Shown here: positions 7,822 through 15,489 of the stretch, in pieces
Layout of the letters: the number at the start of each line of letters is the position of its first letter
How positions within the stretch are numbered: position 1 is the stretch's first letter
Source of the DNA: Nitrospirota bacterium
GTDB lineage: Bacteria > Nitrospirota > Thermodesulfovibrionia > UBA6902
DNA length: 46,695 nt
Direction: 5' to 3'
Assembly: GCA_016234115.1 (NCBI GenBank)
Contig: JACRHD010000010.1
Coordinates: forward strand, 1 to 46,695
Program-made: the position numbers and the translations under genes
The notes under the pieces: generated by a model
The model's database searches: none
The model's input: the letters and a program-made list of their open reading frames with translations, nothing else
Told to the model about the DNA's origin: nothing

Positions 7822-8850
7822 TTATGCCTTACCCCTGGTTGACATGTATTCGGTATACCATCCGACAAACTTGCCGAGCCCTTCTTCGATCGTAGTGACC
7901 GGCCTGAAGCCGGTGTCCCTTACGAGGTCGTCTATATCGGCGTAGGTCATAGCCACGTCACCTGCCTGCATAGGCAGCATCCGCATCTCCGCCTTCCTGC
8001 CGAGGCACTTTTCAAGGACCTCTATGAAATGCACGAGATGCACCGGTTTATTGTTGCCGATGTTATAGAGCCTGTATGGGGCGGTACTGCTTGCTGCGTC
8101 AGGCGAGGCCGCGGACCAGTCAGGGTCGGGCGCGGGGACCCGGTCCATCACCCGGACCACCCCTTCAGTGATATCGTCTATATATGTAAAGTCACGCTGC
8201 ATCTGCCCATGGTTGAACACATCGATCGGCCTGCCCTCGAGTATTGCCTTTGTGAAGAGGAAATAGGCCATGTCAGGCCTTCCCCACGGGCCATAAACCG
8301 TAAAAAATCTGAGGCCCGTACATGGTATCCGGTAGAGATGGGCGTACGCGTGGGCCATCAATTCGTTCGATTTCTTCGTGGCGGCATAAAGAGAGACGGG
8401 GTGATCGACATTATCGTGGACAGAGAAGGGGACCTTTGCATTCGCCCCATACACCGAGCTTGAGGAAGCAAAGACGAGATGACCTACGCCCGAGTGCCTG
8501 CAACCCTCAAGTATGTTCAGAAAACCGTCGATATTGCTCTCGATGTAGGCGCGGGGGTTCACCAGCGAATACCTGACACCCGCCTGGGCGGCAAGGTTCA
8601 CGACCACATCGAACTTCTCCTCGTCGAACAGCCTTGTCATGGCGGCCTTGTCCGAGAGGTCGAGCCTGACCGGCTTGAAAGACGGCTCGAACGACATCTG
8701 CTTCAGCCTGCCGAGCTTAAGGCCTACATCGTAATAATCGTTGAGGTTATCGAGGCCCACCACCTCGTCTCCCATGGAGACAAGTCGCTTCGCGAGATGA
8801 AAACCGATGAACCCGGCCGCTCCTGTGACCAATACCTTTCTTTTTGCCAA
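7822..8850 (-). CDS. Nucleotide-sugar epimerase (UDP-glucuronate 4-epimerase type)
   Basis: This 342-residue extended short-chain dehydrogenase has the NAD-binding motif GAAGFIGFHLAKRL near residue 10, the SSSVYG motif with its catalytic Ser region, and the YAATK catalytic Tyr-x3-Lys. The later RFFTVYGPWGRPDMA block is typical of UDP-glucuronate or related 4-epimerases. It would interconvert UDP-sugars in the cytoplasm for surface polysaccharide synthesis. No glycosyltransferases are adjacent, so its pathway is not evident here. It is the first gene upstream of the kinase-regulator pair (55 bp gap), which suggests possible co-transcription. Substrate assignment is less certain than the family. 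Confidence 0.88.
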   Translation of the reverse strand: MAKRKVLVTGAAGFIGFHLAKRLVSMGDEVVGLDNLNDYYDVGLKLGRLKQMSFEPSFKPVRLDLSDKAAMTRLFDEEKFDVVVNLAAQAGVRYSLVNPRAYIESNIDGFLNILEGCRHSGVGHLVFASSSSVYGANAKVPFSVHDNVDHPVSLYAATKKSNELMAHAYAHLYRIPCTGLRFFTVYGPWGRPDMAYFLFTKAILEGRPIDVFNHGQMQRDFTYIDDITEGVVRVMDRVPAPDPDWSAASPDAASSTAPYRLYNIGNNKPVHLVHFIEVLEKCLGRKAEMRMLPMQAGDVAMTYADIDDLVRDTGFRPVTTIEEGLGKFVGWYTEYMSTRGKA

Positions 8851-8892
8851 AAAACCTCCCTCAGCAATGCCTGCGCATTTCCGCTAATCAAT

Positions 8893-8921
8893 ACATTAAT
8901 TATCTTTGAAATTATTTTCAA
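8893..8921 (-). promoter_or_regulatory. Sigma-70-type promoter of the epimerase gene with an overlapping palindrome
   Basis: The minus strand carries TTGAAA, a 17-base spacer and TAATGT, about 43 bp upstream of the epimerase start. The -35 end overlaps a TTGAAA-N4-TTTCAA inverted repeat (8906-8921), which could be an operator. Confidence 0.45.
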
Positions 8922-9145
8922 CTCCGACGCCCGGCGGGTTATAATCCATCCACGAAAACCGCTTTTACAGTCGCGGGTTTATGACGATTTTTTACGAGTA
9001 TATCAAAGACTGAGTGCCTGCTGATATCTTACGCACAATCACATTCTATTATTACAATTACATGGCGGGGATCGAGTATAATGAGAGCGGAAGGGTGATT
9101 ATCACTGACATAATTATCAACACTATTTACTTGACTGGGGGGCTT

Positions 9146-9430
9146 ATGGAAAATCATGATTTGGCGGCCTTGGGGATCAAGACTTTTGAGGAAACAAAGA
9201 AGGAAAATGAATATGGCGCGGAGTATTGGAGCGCGCGAGAACTTCAACCGCTTCTGGGCTATACACAATGGCGTCGGTTTGAAGAAGCAATTCAGAGAGC
9301 TATAACTTCTTGTAAACAATCAGGAAACGATCCTTCTTATCATTTTGCCGGCGTCGGCAAAATGATCGGGCATAGGAAGAGAGTGCATCCCTGGAGTATG
9401 AGATGTCAAATAAATATTGCGGAAAATTAA
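9146..9430 (+). pseudogene. dinD: Truncated DinD-like protein
   Basis: The first 73 residues (YWSARELQPLLGYTQWRRF, then SYHFAGVGKMI) match the N-terminus of DNA-damage-inducible protein D, which is usually about 270 residues. After KMI the similarity stops, and the frame closes at 94 residues with an unrelated tail. I chose the ATG at 9146 because the family begins there. An intact C-terminal part is absent downstream, so this is a 3'-deleted remnant at the left edge of the accessory island. Upstream (9022-9145) no clear feature was found beyond a TATAAT at 9078. Confidence 0.75.
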
Positions 9431-9443
9431 CTTATAAGTTAAA

Positions 9444-9824
9444 ATGATAAAAGTTAAACGTTTTTTAAAAGGAACAAAGGATTTATATATATCTGAAAAA
9501 GTATTCGGTTTTATACGATCCTATGAAAAAAAGGACAGGGACGGCCGTCCCGTCAATGAAGTTGTCTATAAACTAGACTATTTGGCTCGTGGCGGTTTTG
9601 TTGTTGACAACAAAATCATTAAGCATGAAGGTGACGGCGTTTTTCGTATTAGAGTGCAGGATATCGGCCGCATTATTGGCTTCTATGAAGGCACTGACAG
9701 GTTTATCGCCGTAAATTGGTATTACAAAAAAACTCAGAAACTCAATAGAAGTCAAAGGAGAATCATCAAACAAGCGGCAGAAACAAAGAAATTCAACCAA
9801 TGGATTTATGAGATAGGAGGCTAA
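9444..9824 (+). CDS. Putative HigB/Gp49-like toxin (RelE superfamily)
   Basis: This 126-residue protein has the C-terminal pattern of the phage Gp49/HigB group: RIIGFYEGTDRFIAVNWYYKKTQKLNRSQ, then a basic helix IIKQAAETKKF. Members are ribosome-dependent mRNA interferases or related RelE-fold toxins. The N-terminal 45 residues (KGTKDLYISEKVFGFIRSY) are longer than usual and not recognised. The next gene, two bases downstream, is an XRE-type antitoxin, giving the toxin-first order typical of higBA. Low GC and A-rich codon use mark this stretch as different from the neighbouring chromosomal genes. Confidence 0.68.
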   Translation: MIKVKRFLKGTKDLYISEKVFGFIRSYEKKDRDGRPVNEVVYKLDYLARGGFVVDNKIIKHEGDGVFRIRVQDIGRIIGFYEGTDRFIAVNWYYKKTQKLNRSQRRIIKQAAETKKFNQWIYEIGG

Positions 9825-9826
9825 TT

Positions 9827-10189
9827 ATGGATTTCGGCACATACGCACAAACAATACTTGAAACCACGAGAGAATCAACCGTTGGCATTGAACTCGACCT
9901 GAGATTTGACGTCATAGACTTTATCAAAACCAGATTAAGAGAAACAGGGCTGTCTCAGAAATCTTTGGCGCTTAAGATGAAAATGAAAGATAGCCAACTT
10001 ACCAGAATTTTAAATGCTGAAAGCAACATAACCTTGGAAACAGTTGCCAGAATTTATCATGCCTTTGGCTGCAGACCAACTATAGCGGAAAGCCAGGAGT
10101 TCACTGAAACAATCAGTGACGATCAGGTCTATAGACAAGCGGCACTATATGAACATCAAAATCAATATATGATTGCCGGCGTTAATTAA
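9827..10189 (+). CDS. XRE-family antitoxin (HigA-like)
   Basis: This 120-residue protein has a helix-turn-helix at about residues 34-75 (LSQKSLALKMKMKDSQLTRIL, NITLETVARIYHAFG). Its position directly behind the toxin gene and the AGGAGG ribosome binding site inside the end of that gene support a toxin-antitoxin operon. It would neutralise the toxin and repress the operon. The operator was not identified. Confidence 0.78.
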   Translation: MDFGTYAQTILETTRESTVGIELDLRFDVIDFIKTRLRETGLSQKSLALKMKMKDSQLTRILNAESNITLETVARIYHAFGCRPTIAESQEFTETISDDQVYRQAALYEHQNQYMIAGVN

Positions 10190-10200
10190 GGAGAATTGAA

Positions 10201-10539
10201 ATGGACAAAAAAAAGAAATCAACTGAAGTTAAAAAGCCCGCTCAAATTCAGATAAAGGGCTATCAGACAATCCCTCCAACGGAGGGCCTTTCTATAAACC
10301 CAAATAACCCGACCCATCATGCCGACATAATAAATGTTCTGTTTAGCAACGAAGGGTTAGCTTTGATAAGTTTTTTTTCGCGGACGCCCGGGCTCAACGT
10401 TGAAGAATGCAGGGTCTCTTTTTCTCATGCACTGGCAAAAAAAATTGTGGATCTGCTTTGTCAACATCTTAACTATTACCCGAAAAGTGCCTCTCCGCAA
10501 ATTGAAACAAAAAAAGGACGAGTTTCCAAAAACCCATAA
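10201..10539 (+). CDS. Small protein of unknown function, third gene of the toxin-antitoxin operon
   Basis: This 112-residue protein has a Lys-rich N-terminus, a central block INVLFSNEGLALISFFSRTPG, then a helix SHALAKKIVDLLCQHLNYYP. It has no signal peptide or membrane helix. It starts 11 bases after the antitoxin stop with an AAGGAG ribosome binding site, so it is probably co-transcribed. I do not recognise the family. Its layout (a short beta region, then a helix that would pack in a small alpha/beta fold) loosely recalls DUF3467, but I would not assign it. Confidence 0.6.
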   Translation: MDKKKKSTEVKKPAQIQIKGYQTIPPTEGLSINPNNPTHHADIINVLFSNEGLALISFFSRTPGLNVEECRVSFSHALAKKIVDLLCQHLNYYPKSASPQIETKKGRVSKNP

Positions 10540-10721
10540 AGAGACCGTCGGCGCTAGCATTGACTTCAAGATATAAAGGGCGCTGCACTAAACTGGAATT
10601 GGAAGAGAAGGATGCCAAAGATTGATAGTCAAGTCGGGAGAGGATATATGAGCTTGGGGCTGGAGTTTGAGAATAGGGGAAGTGTCCCTGGTTTATTCGT
10701 ATTCGGAATGACAAACAATGC

Positions 10722-10825
10722 TGTCATTTCGACTGAAGGGAGAAATCTTTGTTCCCGTGAAAGATTCCTCACTGAACCTGTCACGAGCGTCAAAATCAAG
10801 ATTTCTCGTTTTGATCGAAATGACA
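10722..10825. repeat. Inverted repeat pair of the TGTCATTTCGAC family
   Basis: TGTCATTTCGACTGAAGGG-AGAAATCT (10722-10748) is opposed by a diverged reverse copy, ATTTCTCGTTTTGATCGAAATGACA (10801-10825). This is the same repeat that frames the GIY-YIG gene. Reading frames across this stretch are made of repeat sequence and are not genes. Confidence 0.7.
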
Positions 10826-10876
10826 GCGAGGTGGTTGGAATGACACAAAAAGGGCTTTTTACAAGAGGCTCATTTT

Positions 10877-10985
10877 TTAAACCCGTCGAATTCGACGGAT
10901 TTAAATTGTGGCGAATTCGCCATAATTGGAATAGAAGCAATTGCGCAATCAGGATTTTAAACCTCTCGAATTCGAAAGGTTTAAA
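10877..10985. repeat. Array of small palindromes
   Basis: Four short perfect or near-perfect palindromes follow each other: CCGTCGAATTCGACGG, GGCGAATTCGCC, a weaker one around AGCAATTGCGCAAT, and CTCGAATTCGAAAGG. Three are centred on GAATTC. They can fold into a row of small hairpins. I saw no coding capacity. Confidence 0.6.
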
Positions 10986-11004
10986 AAGTCTTTCGCTCCA
11001 TCAC

Positions 11005-11032
11005 TGTCATTTCGACCAAAGGGAGAAATCTC
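11005..11032 (+). repeat. TGTCATTTCGAC repeat, left copy next to the GIY-YIG gene
   Basis: Direct copy of the repeat ending GGGAGAAATCTC immediately before the GIY-YIG start codon. The GGGAGA of the repeat serves as the ribosome binding site. Confidence 0.75.
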
Positions 11033-11410
11033 ATGCTCAGAGAACATCGCTACTACGTATATCTATTGACGAACAAGAACGACAAGGTCATGTACGTTGG
11101 TGTAACCAACAATCTTGAGCGACGGGTGTATGAGCATAAAACAAAGCTGGTCCCAGGTTTTACTGAAAAGTACAACGTGAATAAATTAGTCTACTTTGAG
11201 GATACGCCTGATGTCCACACCGCGATAGCAAGGGAAAAGGAAATCAAGAAATGGCGTCGAGATAAGAAGAACAATCTGGTTGTCGCTGTCAATCCTGAGT
11301 GGAAGGATCTGAGTGCTGGGTGGTTTGAGATCTCTCCCTTCGGTCGAGATGACAATAAAGCAGAAGGTCGAGATGACAGAAGAGAAAAAGGTCGAGATGA
11401 TACAGGATAG
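11033..11410 (+). CDS. GIY-YIG nuclease-family protein embedded in repeats
   Basis: The first 95 residues form a single GIY-YIG domain: YYVYLLTN and MYVGVTNNLERRVYEH provide the two strands and the catalytic Arg, and AIAREKEIKKWRR carries the conserved Glu region. It resembles the small YhbQ/UPF0213-like proteins. The tail after about residue 97 (ISPFGRDDNKAEGRDDRREKGRDD) is translated repeat sequence, so the natural end is probably nearer to SAGWFEI. The gene lies between a direct repeat copy (11005-11032) and an inverted one (11328-11354). Its own ribosome binding site is part of the repeat. It could be a cargo or a mobilising enzyme of this repeat. Confidence 0.85.
   Translation: MLREHRYYVYLLTNKNDKVMYVGVTNNLERRVYEHKTKLVPGFTEKYNVNKLVYFEDTPDVHTAIAREKEIKKWRRDKKNNLVVAVNPEWKDLSAGWFEISPFGRDDNKAEGRDDRREKGRDDTG
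11328..11354 (-). repeat. TGTCATTTCGAC repeat, inverted copy at the gene's 3' end
   Basis: GAGATCTCTCCCTTCGGTCGAGATGACA is the reverse of the left copy. It is followed by two shortened copies of GGTCGAGATGACA up to about 11400, all inside the reading frame of the GIY-YIG gene. Confidence 0.75.
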
Positions 11411-11481
11411 ATTCCTCACATTCGTTCGGAATGACAGAGAAAGGCGAAATGACAGGAGAATGTCAGAATGACAAAAAATGC

Positions 11482-11530
11482 TGTCATTTCGACCGAAGGG
11501 AGAAATCTCACGCGTTCGGTCGAGATGACA
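11482..11530. repeat. TGTCATTTCGAC repeat, right-hand copy with partial inverse
   Basis: A full direct copy (11482-11509) is followed at once by GTTCGGTCGAGATGACA, a partial inverse copy. The next gene starts 25 bp downstream. Confidence 0.72.
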
Positions 11531-11554
11531 AATGCGTAATATGAGAGGTGACTA

Positions 11555-14326
11555 ATGGCGCTGCATAAAGACTTTCCGCAATCCCCGTATGCGATTCTCG
11601 ATCCGGGCATCCGCTGGTTTCCTGCCGATGAGGCGCTACGCGAGACCAGCATGGAGAAGCTCATGCCGCCGCTCGTGGCGGAGCTGCGCCGCAAGGTGAA
11701 GGAGTTCCGGGACTCTGGGTACGCGGACGCGACAGACACCAGCCGGAGCCTGCTCAATTGGTGGTTCAAGACGCCGCACCTGCAAACCCTCACCCCCGGC
11801 CCCTCTCCCTTGTCAGGACGAGGGGAGAATCCCATGGTGGAGTTTCAATACTACTTTGCCCAGCGCGAGGCATTGGAGACGATTGTTTACCTCTACGATG
11901 TGGTGGGGGTCAAGGACAAGCATGATATGATGCGCTTCGATGCGAGCGGCCTTGTCTCGGGGAGCATGTTCGACGAAACCTGGCGGCGGTTCGTGGTGAA
12001 GATGGCGACGGGCAGCGGCAAAACCAAGGTGCTGAGCCTGGCGCTGGCGTGGAGTTTTTATCACAAACTGTACGAGCCTGAATCCGAACTGGCGCGCAAC
12101 TTCCTGGTTATTACGCCAAATATCATCGTCCTGGACCGTGTTTACCGGGATTTCCAGGGCCTCCGCATCTTCTTCGACGATCCGGTGCTGCCGGACAATG
12201 GATTTGATGGGCGCAACTGGCGCGACGATTTTCAACTGACGCTGCATCTGCAAGACGAGGTCCGGATCACCCGGCCTACTGGCAATATTTTCCTGACGAA
12301 TATTCATCGGGTTTATTCTGGCGAGGATATTCCACCGTCACCGGATGATGAAGACATGCGGGATTATTTTCTGGGCAAGCGGCCCACGGGCGCGACCACG
12401 GATTCCAAGGTGGATTTGGGCATGATTGTCCGGGATATAGATGAACTTATGGTGTTGAATGACGAGGCGCACCATATTCACGACCCGCGCATGGCGTGGT
12501 TCAAATCAATCGAAGATATCCACAACCGGCTGAAGCAGAAGGGGGCGGCCCTTTCCATGCAGGTGGACACGACGGCCACGCCCAAGCACAATAACGGGGC
12601 GATTTTTGTACAGACCGTGGCTGATTACCCACTGGTGGAGGCCATCAAGCAAAATGTGGTGAAGCATCCTGTTCTGCCTGACGCGCCGAGTCGCGCGAAG
12701 TTGAGCGAACGGCAGAGTGCGAAGTACACCGAGAAATACGCCGACTATATCCATCTCGGCGTGATCGAATGGCGCAAGGCGTATGCCGAACACGAGAAGA
12801 TGGGCAAGAAGTCGATCTTGTTTGTAATGACCGACGATACGCGCAACTGTGACGACGTGGCCGGGTATCTGGAGGGGCATTACCCTGACTTGAAAGACGC
12901 GGTGCTGGTCATTCATACAAAAAACAATGGTGATATTTCCGAATCCGCTTCGGGCAAAGACAAGGACGAACTGGAGAAACTGCGCAAGCAGGCGAATGAG
13001 ATTGACGGAATGGACAGCCCGTACAAGGCCATCATCTCGGTGATGATGCTCAAAGAGGGGTGGGACGTGAAGAATGTTACTACTATCGTCGGCCTGCGCG
13101 CATATTCCGCAACTAGCAACATTCTACCAGAGCAGACGCTGGGCAGGGGGTTACGCAAAATGTATCCCGGTGATGTGGAAGAGTACGTTAGCGTGGTCGG
13201 CACCAAGGCCTTCATGGAGTTCGTGGAATCTCTTCAGGCCGAAGGAGTGGTGCTGGAGCGCAAGCCAATGGGGGAAGGTACGGGGCCGAAGACGCCGCTG
13301 GTGGTCGAAGTTGACAAGGAGAACGAGAAGAAGGACATCAGCGCCCTGGACATTGAAATACCGGTGCTGACACCGCGTGTCTACCGGGAATACAAATGCC
13401 TGGGCGATCTGGACATCACTGCAATGGGGCATCAGCGCGTGTTGTATTTGCAGTTCAGCGAAGAAGAACAGCGTGAGATTGTCTTTAAGGACATCGTGTC
13501 CGGAGAAATTACGCATACCACTATTCTCGACACAGCCGGTGTTGCCGACTACCGCAGCGTGATCGGCTACTTCGCGCAAAGCATCATGAAGGATTTGCGT
13601 CTGGTCAGTGGCTATGATGTGCTGTATGGCAAAGTCAAAGCGTTTGTGCATGGGGAGTTGTTTGACCGCCCCGTGGAACTGGAAGACCCTAACGCATTAC
13701 GCAACATGTCGGAACTGGCAGCCACCAAGACACTGATTGAGACCTTTAAAAAGGCCATCAACGCGCTGACCGTCCGGGACAAAGGCGACGCCGAAATCCG
13801 GGACACGATCAAGTTGCGCCAGACCCGGCCTTTTGTGGCCAAGAATCAAGGCTACCTTGTCCCGAAGAAAAGCGTCTTCAACCGCATTATTGGTGACAGC
13901 GATCTGGAGCTTCGGTTTGCCGCATTCCTGGAGAATTGCAGCGACGTGGTCTCTTACGCGAAAAACTACTGGGCCGTCAATTTCAAGCTCGATTACGTGA
14001 AAGCGGATGGCGACATTTCCAACTACTACCCGGATTTTATAGTCAAGCTCTCCGGCGACGCCCACGGAGGGGGGGAGTGTCGAGGGAGGCCACGGATGGC
14101 CGGAGCGACCAAGCGGCTTGTCATTGTCGAAACGAAAGGGCAGGAAGACTTGGATGTGCCGCTGAAGATGGCACGGCTGCGGCAATGGTGCGAAGATATC
14201 AACCGGGTTCAGAAAGACGTGGAGTACGACTTCGTTTACGTGGACGAAGAGAGCTTTGAGAAATACAAACCCACCTCATTCCGGCAATTGGTTGATGGCT
14301 TCAGGGAATATAAAGAGAAGACATAA
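11555..14326 (+). CDS. Type III restriction-like Res protein (helicase-nuclease) without methylase
   Basis: This 923-residue protein combines a superfamily 2 helicase with a C-terminal nuclease. ATGSGKTKVLSLALAW (near 153) is Walker A and VLNDEAHHIHD (near 301) is the DEAH-type Walker B. TATPKHNN follows as motif III, and the QTLGRGLRKMYPG region (near 530) is motif VI. The C-terminus has YYPDFIVKL and VIVETKGQED, a PD-(D/E)xK endonuclease core. In type III systems such a subunit cuts after translocation and needs a Mod methylase; none is within reach here. Two in-frame repeat insertions break the protein (residues about 79-92 and 834-851). It is probably an orphan or decaying defence enzyme, possibly still an ATPase. 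Confidence 0.85.
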   Translation: MALHKDFPQSPYAILDPGIRWFPADEALRETSMEKLMPPLVAELRRKVKEFRDSGYADATDTSRSLLNWWFKTPHLQTLTPGPSPLSGRGENPMVEFQYYFAQREALETIVYLYDVVGVKDKHDMMRFDASGLVSGSMFDETWRRFVVKMATGSGKTKVLSLALAWSFYHKLYEPESELARNFLVITPNIIVLDRVYRDFQGLRIFFDDPVLPDNGFDGRNWRDDFQLTLHLQDEVRITRPTGNIFLTNIHRVYSGEDIPPSPDDEDMRDYFLGKRPTGATTDSKVDLGMIVRDIDELMVLNDEAHHIHDPRMAWFKSIEDIHNRLKQKGAALSMQVDTTATPKHNNGAIFVQTVADYPLVEAIKQNVVKHPVLPDAPSRAKLSERQSAKYTEKYADYIHLGVIEWRKAYAEHEKMGKKSILFVMTDDTRNCDDVAGYLEGHYPDLKDAVLVIHTKNNGDISESASGKDKDELEKLRKQANEIDGMDSPYKAIISVMMLKEGWDVKNVTTIVGLRAYSATSNILPEQTLGRGLRKMYPGDVEEYVSVVGTKAFMEFVESLQAEGVVLERKPMGEGTGPKTPLVVEVDKENEKKDISALDIEIPVLTPRVYREYKCLGDLDITAMGHQRVLYLQFSEEEQREIVFKDIVSGEITHTTILDTAGVADYRSVIGYFAQSIMKDLRLVSGYDVLYGKVKAFVHGELFDRPVELEDPNALRNMSELAATKTLIETFKKAINALTVRDKGDAEIRDTIKLRQTRPFVAKNQGYLVPKKSVFNRIIGDSDLELRFAAFLENCSDVVSYAKNYWAVNFKLDYVKADGDISNYYPDFIVKLSGDAHGGGECRGRPRMAGATKRLVIVETKGQEDLDVPLKMARLRQWCEDINRVQKDVEYDFVYVDEESFEKYKPTSFRQLVDGFREYKEKT
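11788..11832 (+). repeat. In-frame palindromic repeat (CTCACCCCCGGCCCCTCTCCC family) inside the Res gene
   Basis: The bases encode LTPGPSPLSGRGEN, the typical peptide of this widespread small palindromic repeat. It interrupts the N-terminal part of the Res protein without a frameshift. Confidence 0.7.
14056..14106 (+). repeat. Second in-frame insertion in the Res gene
   Basis: A GC-rich insert encodes GDAHGGGECRGRPRMAGATK between the two nuclease motifs (PDFIVKL and VIVETKG), where related enzymes have a tight turn. It has local repeat structure (CACGGAGG and CACGGATGGC) but I did not find a second copy in the window. Confidence 0.45.
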
Positions 14327-14346
14327 TAAGCTCGGAGATTAAAAAT

Positions 14347-14493
14347 ATGCCGGCAACATTCGCTCATTGCCTTATGGGTTCTAAGGCCATAGATATTTTG
14401 ATAAAGAAAGGACCCAGGAATTATGCAAAGATTTTAGGAGAGCGCAACAATTTCGTAATTAGGGGAGCGACTGGCCCCGACTATCTTATTTGA
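14347..14493 (+). pseudogene. N-terminal fragment of a zinc-dependent phospholipase C-like protein
   Basis: This 48-codon frame reads MPATFAHCLMGSKAID and ends FVIRGATGPDYLI before a stop. This matches the start of the zinc-dependent phospholipase C family (PATFAH at the N-terminus, GA.SPDY near residue 45), which is normally several hundred residues. No continuation is seen downstream. It is too short to be functional and sits between the Res gene and the PIN module. The stretch 14494-14564 holds nothing recognisable. Confidence 0.6.
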
Positions 14494-14564
14494 CGGATAT
14501 GCTCCCGTCCGGAGTCCTGAAAATGAGGGGGGAGAGTAGTAGATATTGTCCAACGATGAACAAT

Positions 14565-14954
14565 TTATCCCAGATACTCTTTCAGGGTGATTATCTTTAT
14601 TCCTTTATATTCCTTCAAAGCGAGCATTTGTTTGTCCCCCGTTACAATCATATCCGCTTTTCCGCTGATTGCACATTCGAGAATTCTGTTGTCAGGATCA
14701 TCTCTTAAAATCTTGATGCCTCTGATTGGATGAATAATTTCCCCCAGCCCTGCAAGATAAACAGCAACACGGCTTACAGCTTCCCTGTCGCGTCCGAATT
14801 TACGGGCAAGAACAGACAATATTTCATCAATAACCGGTTTGGAAAGTATGAGGAAATCCTGACTGTCAATGAGTTTGAAGATTGCCTTTTCAGCCTGGCT
14901 CCCGGGGATAACGAGGGCGGAGATAAAAATATTTGAATCGAAAACGACCCTCAT
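14565..14954 (-). CDS. PIN-domain toxin (putative toxin COG1569 family)
   Basis: This 129-residue protein starts MRVVFDSNIFISALV, giving the first PIN acidic residue (D6). The later DPDNRILECAISGKAD and MIVTGDKQMLAL carry the remaining Asp/Glu residues of the metal site. PIN toxins are Mg-dependent RNases. Its start overlaps the last codon of the upstream antitoxin gene (four bases, ATGA), which makes a toxin-antitoxin pair very likely. Confidence 0.85.
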   Translation of the reverse strand: MRVVFDSNIFISALVIPGSQAEKAIFKLIDSQDFLILSKPVIDEILSVLARKFGRDREAVSRVAVYLAGLGEIIHPIRGIKILRDDPDNRILECAISGKADMIVTGDKQMLALKEYKGIKIITLKEYLG

Positions 14955-15187
14955 TTCGCGAGGTATCTTTGAAGGTCTTTCTCAGTGAGAATCCCTTTTT
15001 CTTTTGCCTTGGTACTCCATTGGCCCTGCAATTCTCTGAATTCCTTCCTTAGTCTTTCCTTCCTTGCCGTACGCAAGGCATCCTGAATTACCGCGCTCAG
15101 GGTCTTCCCTTCCTCGCTGGCAATCTCTTCAGCTTCTTTGGCAAGTTCAGGGGGAAGTGATATTGTTTTCTTCACAGCAGTCGGCAT
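14951..15187 (-). CDS. Ribbon-helix-helix antitoxin of the PIN toxin
   Basis: This 78-residue protein has VKKTISLPPELAKEAEEIA and GKTLSAVIQDALR, the strand and two helices of a ribbon-helix-helix DNA-binding fold, followed by a charged C-terminal region that would wrap the toxin. I placed the start at 15187 (MPTAVKK). GGAGG lies eight bases upstream, and a longer frame would include a sequence with no family resemblance. It is expected to neutralise the toxin and repress the pair. Confidence 0.82.
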   Translation of the reverse strand: MPTAVKKTISLPPELAKEAEEIASEEGKTLSAVIQDALRTARKERLRKEFRELQGQWSTKAKEKGILTEKDLQRYLAK

Positions 15188-15307
15188 CGGGCATCCTCCA
15201 TATCGGTATGAATAAATACTACCACACATAATTAAAAAAGAACAATTGAATTTTATCTGCACAGTAGTGGCACTGCTTGCCGTGCCGTTTATTTCATTGT
15301 TAACACC

Positions 15308-15322
15308 GTCCATATTCTAAAC
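15308..15322. promoter_or_regulatory. Palindromic activator site, distal, second cluster
   Basis: GTCCATATTCTAAAC matches GTTYA-N5-TRAAC with one change (GTCCA). Its centre is 118 bp from the proximal copy. Apart from the sites and promoter listed, 15188-15535 contains no gene. Confidence 0.6.
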
Positions 15323-15425
15323 ACCCCATAAATACCCTCATTCCGTTCAGCCCATCTCTTTGCAACTCAATAGATTATCATCCGATTCCCCTCGGCGAAC
15401 GCAACCAATCGCTGCTTAAGTAGCT

Positions 15426-15440
15426 GTTCATATTCTAAAC
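15426..15440. promoter_or_regulatory. Palindromic activator site, proximal, second cluster
   Basis: GTTCATATTCTAAAC. Its edge lies 50 bp from the sigma-54 element at 15490, the same distance as at the first cluster. Confidence 0.68.
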
Positions 15441-15489
15441 ATAACTTTTTAGCTTCTGAATTTATCCTTTTAATTCAAGAAGATTTACT

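Noticed and set aside
10612-11118. A 168-codon frame across the repeat region
   Set aside because: Its translation is mostly the dispersed repeat and small palindromes, and it overlaps the GIY-YIG gene; it has no family features.
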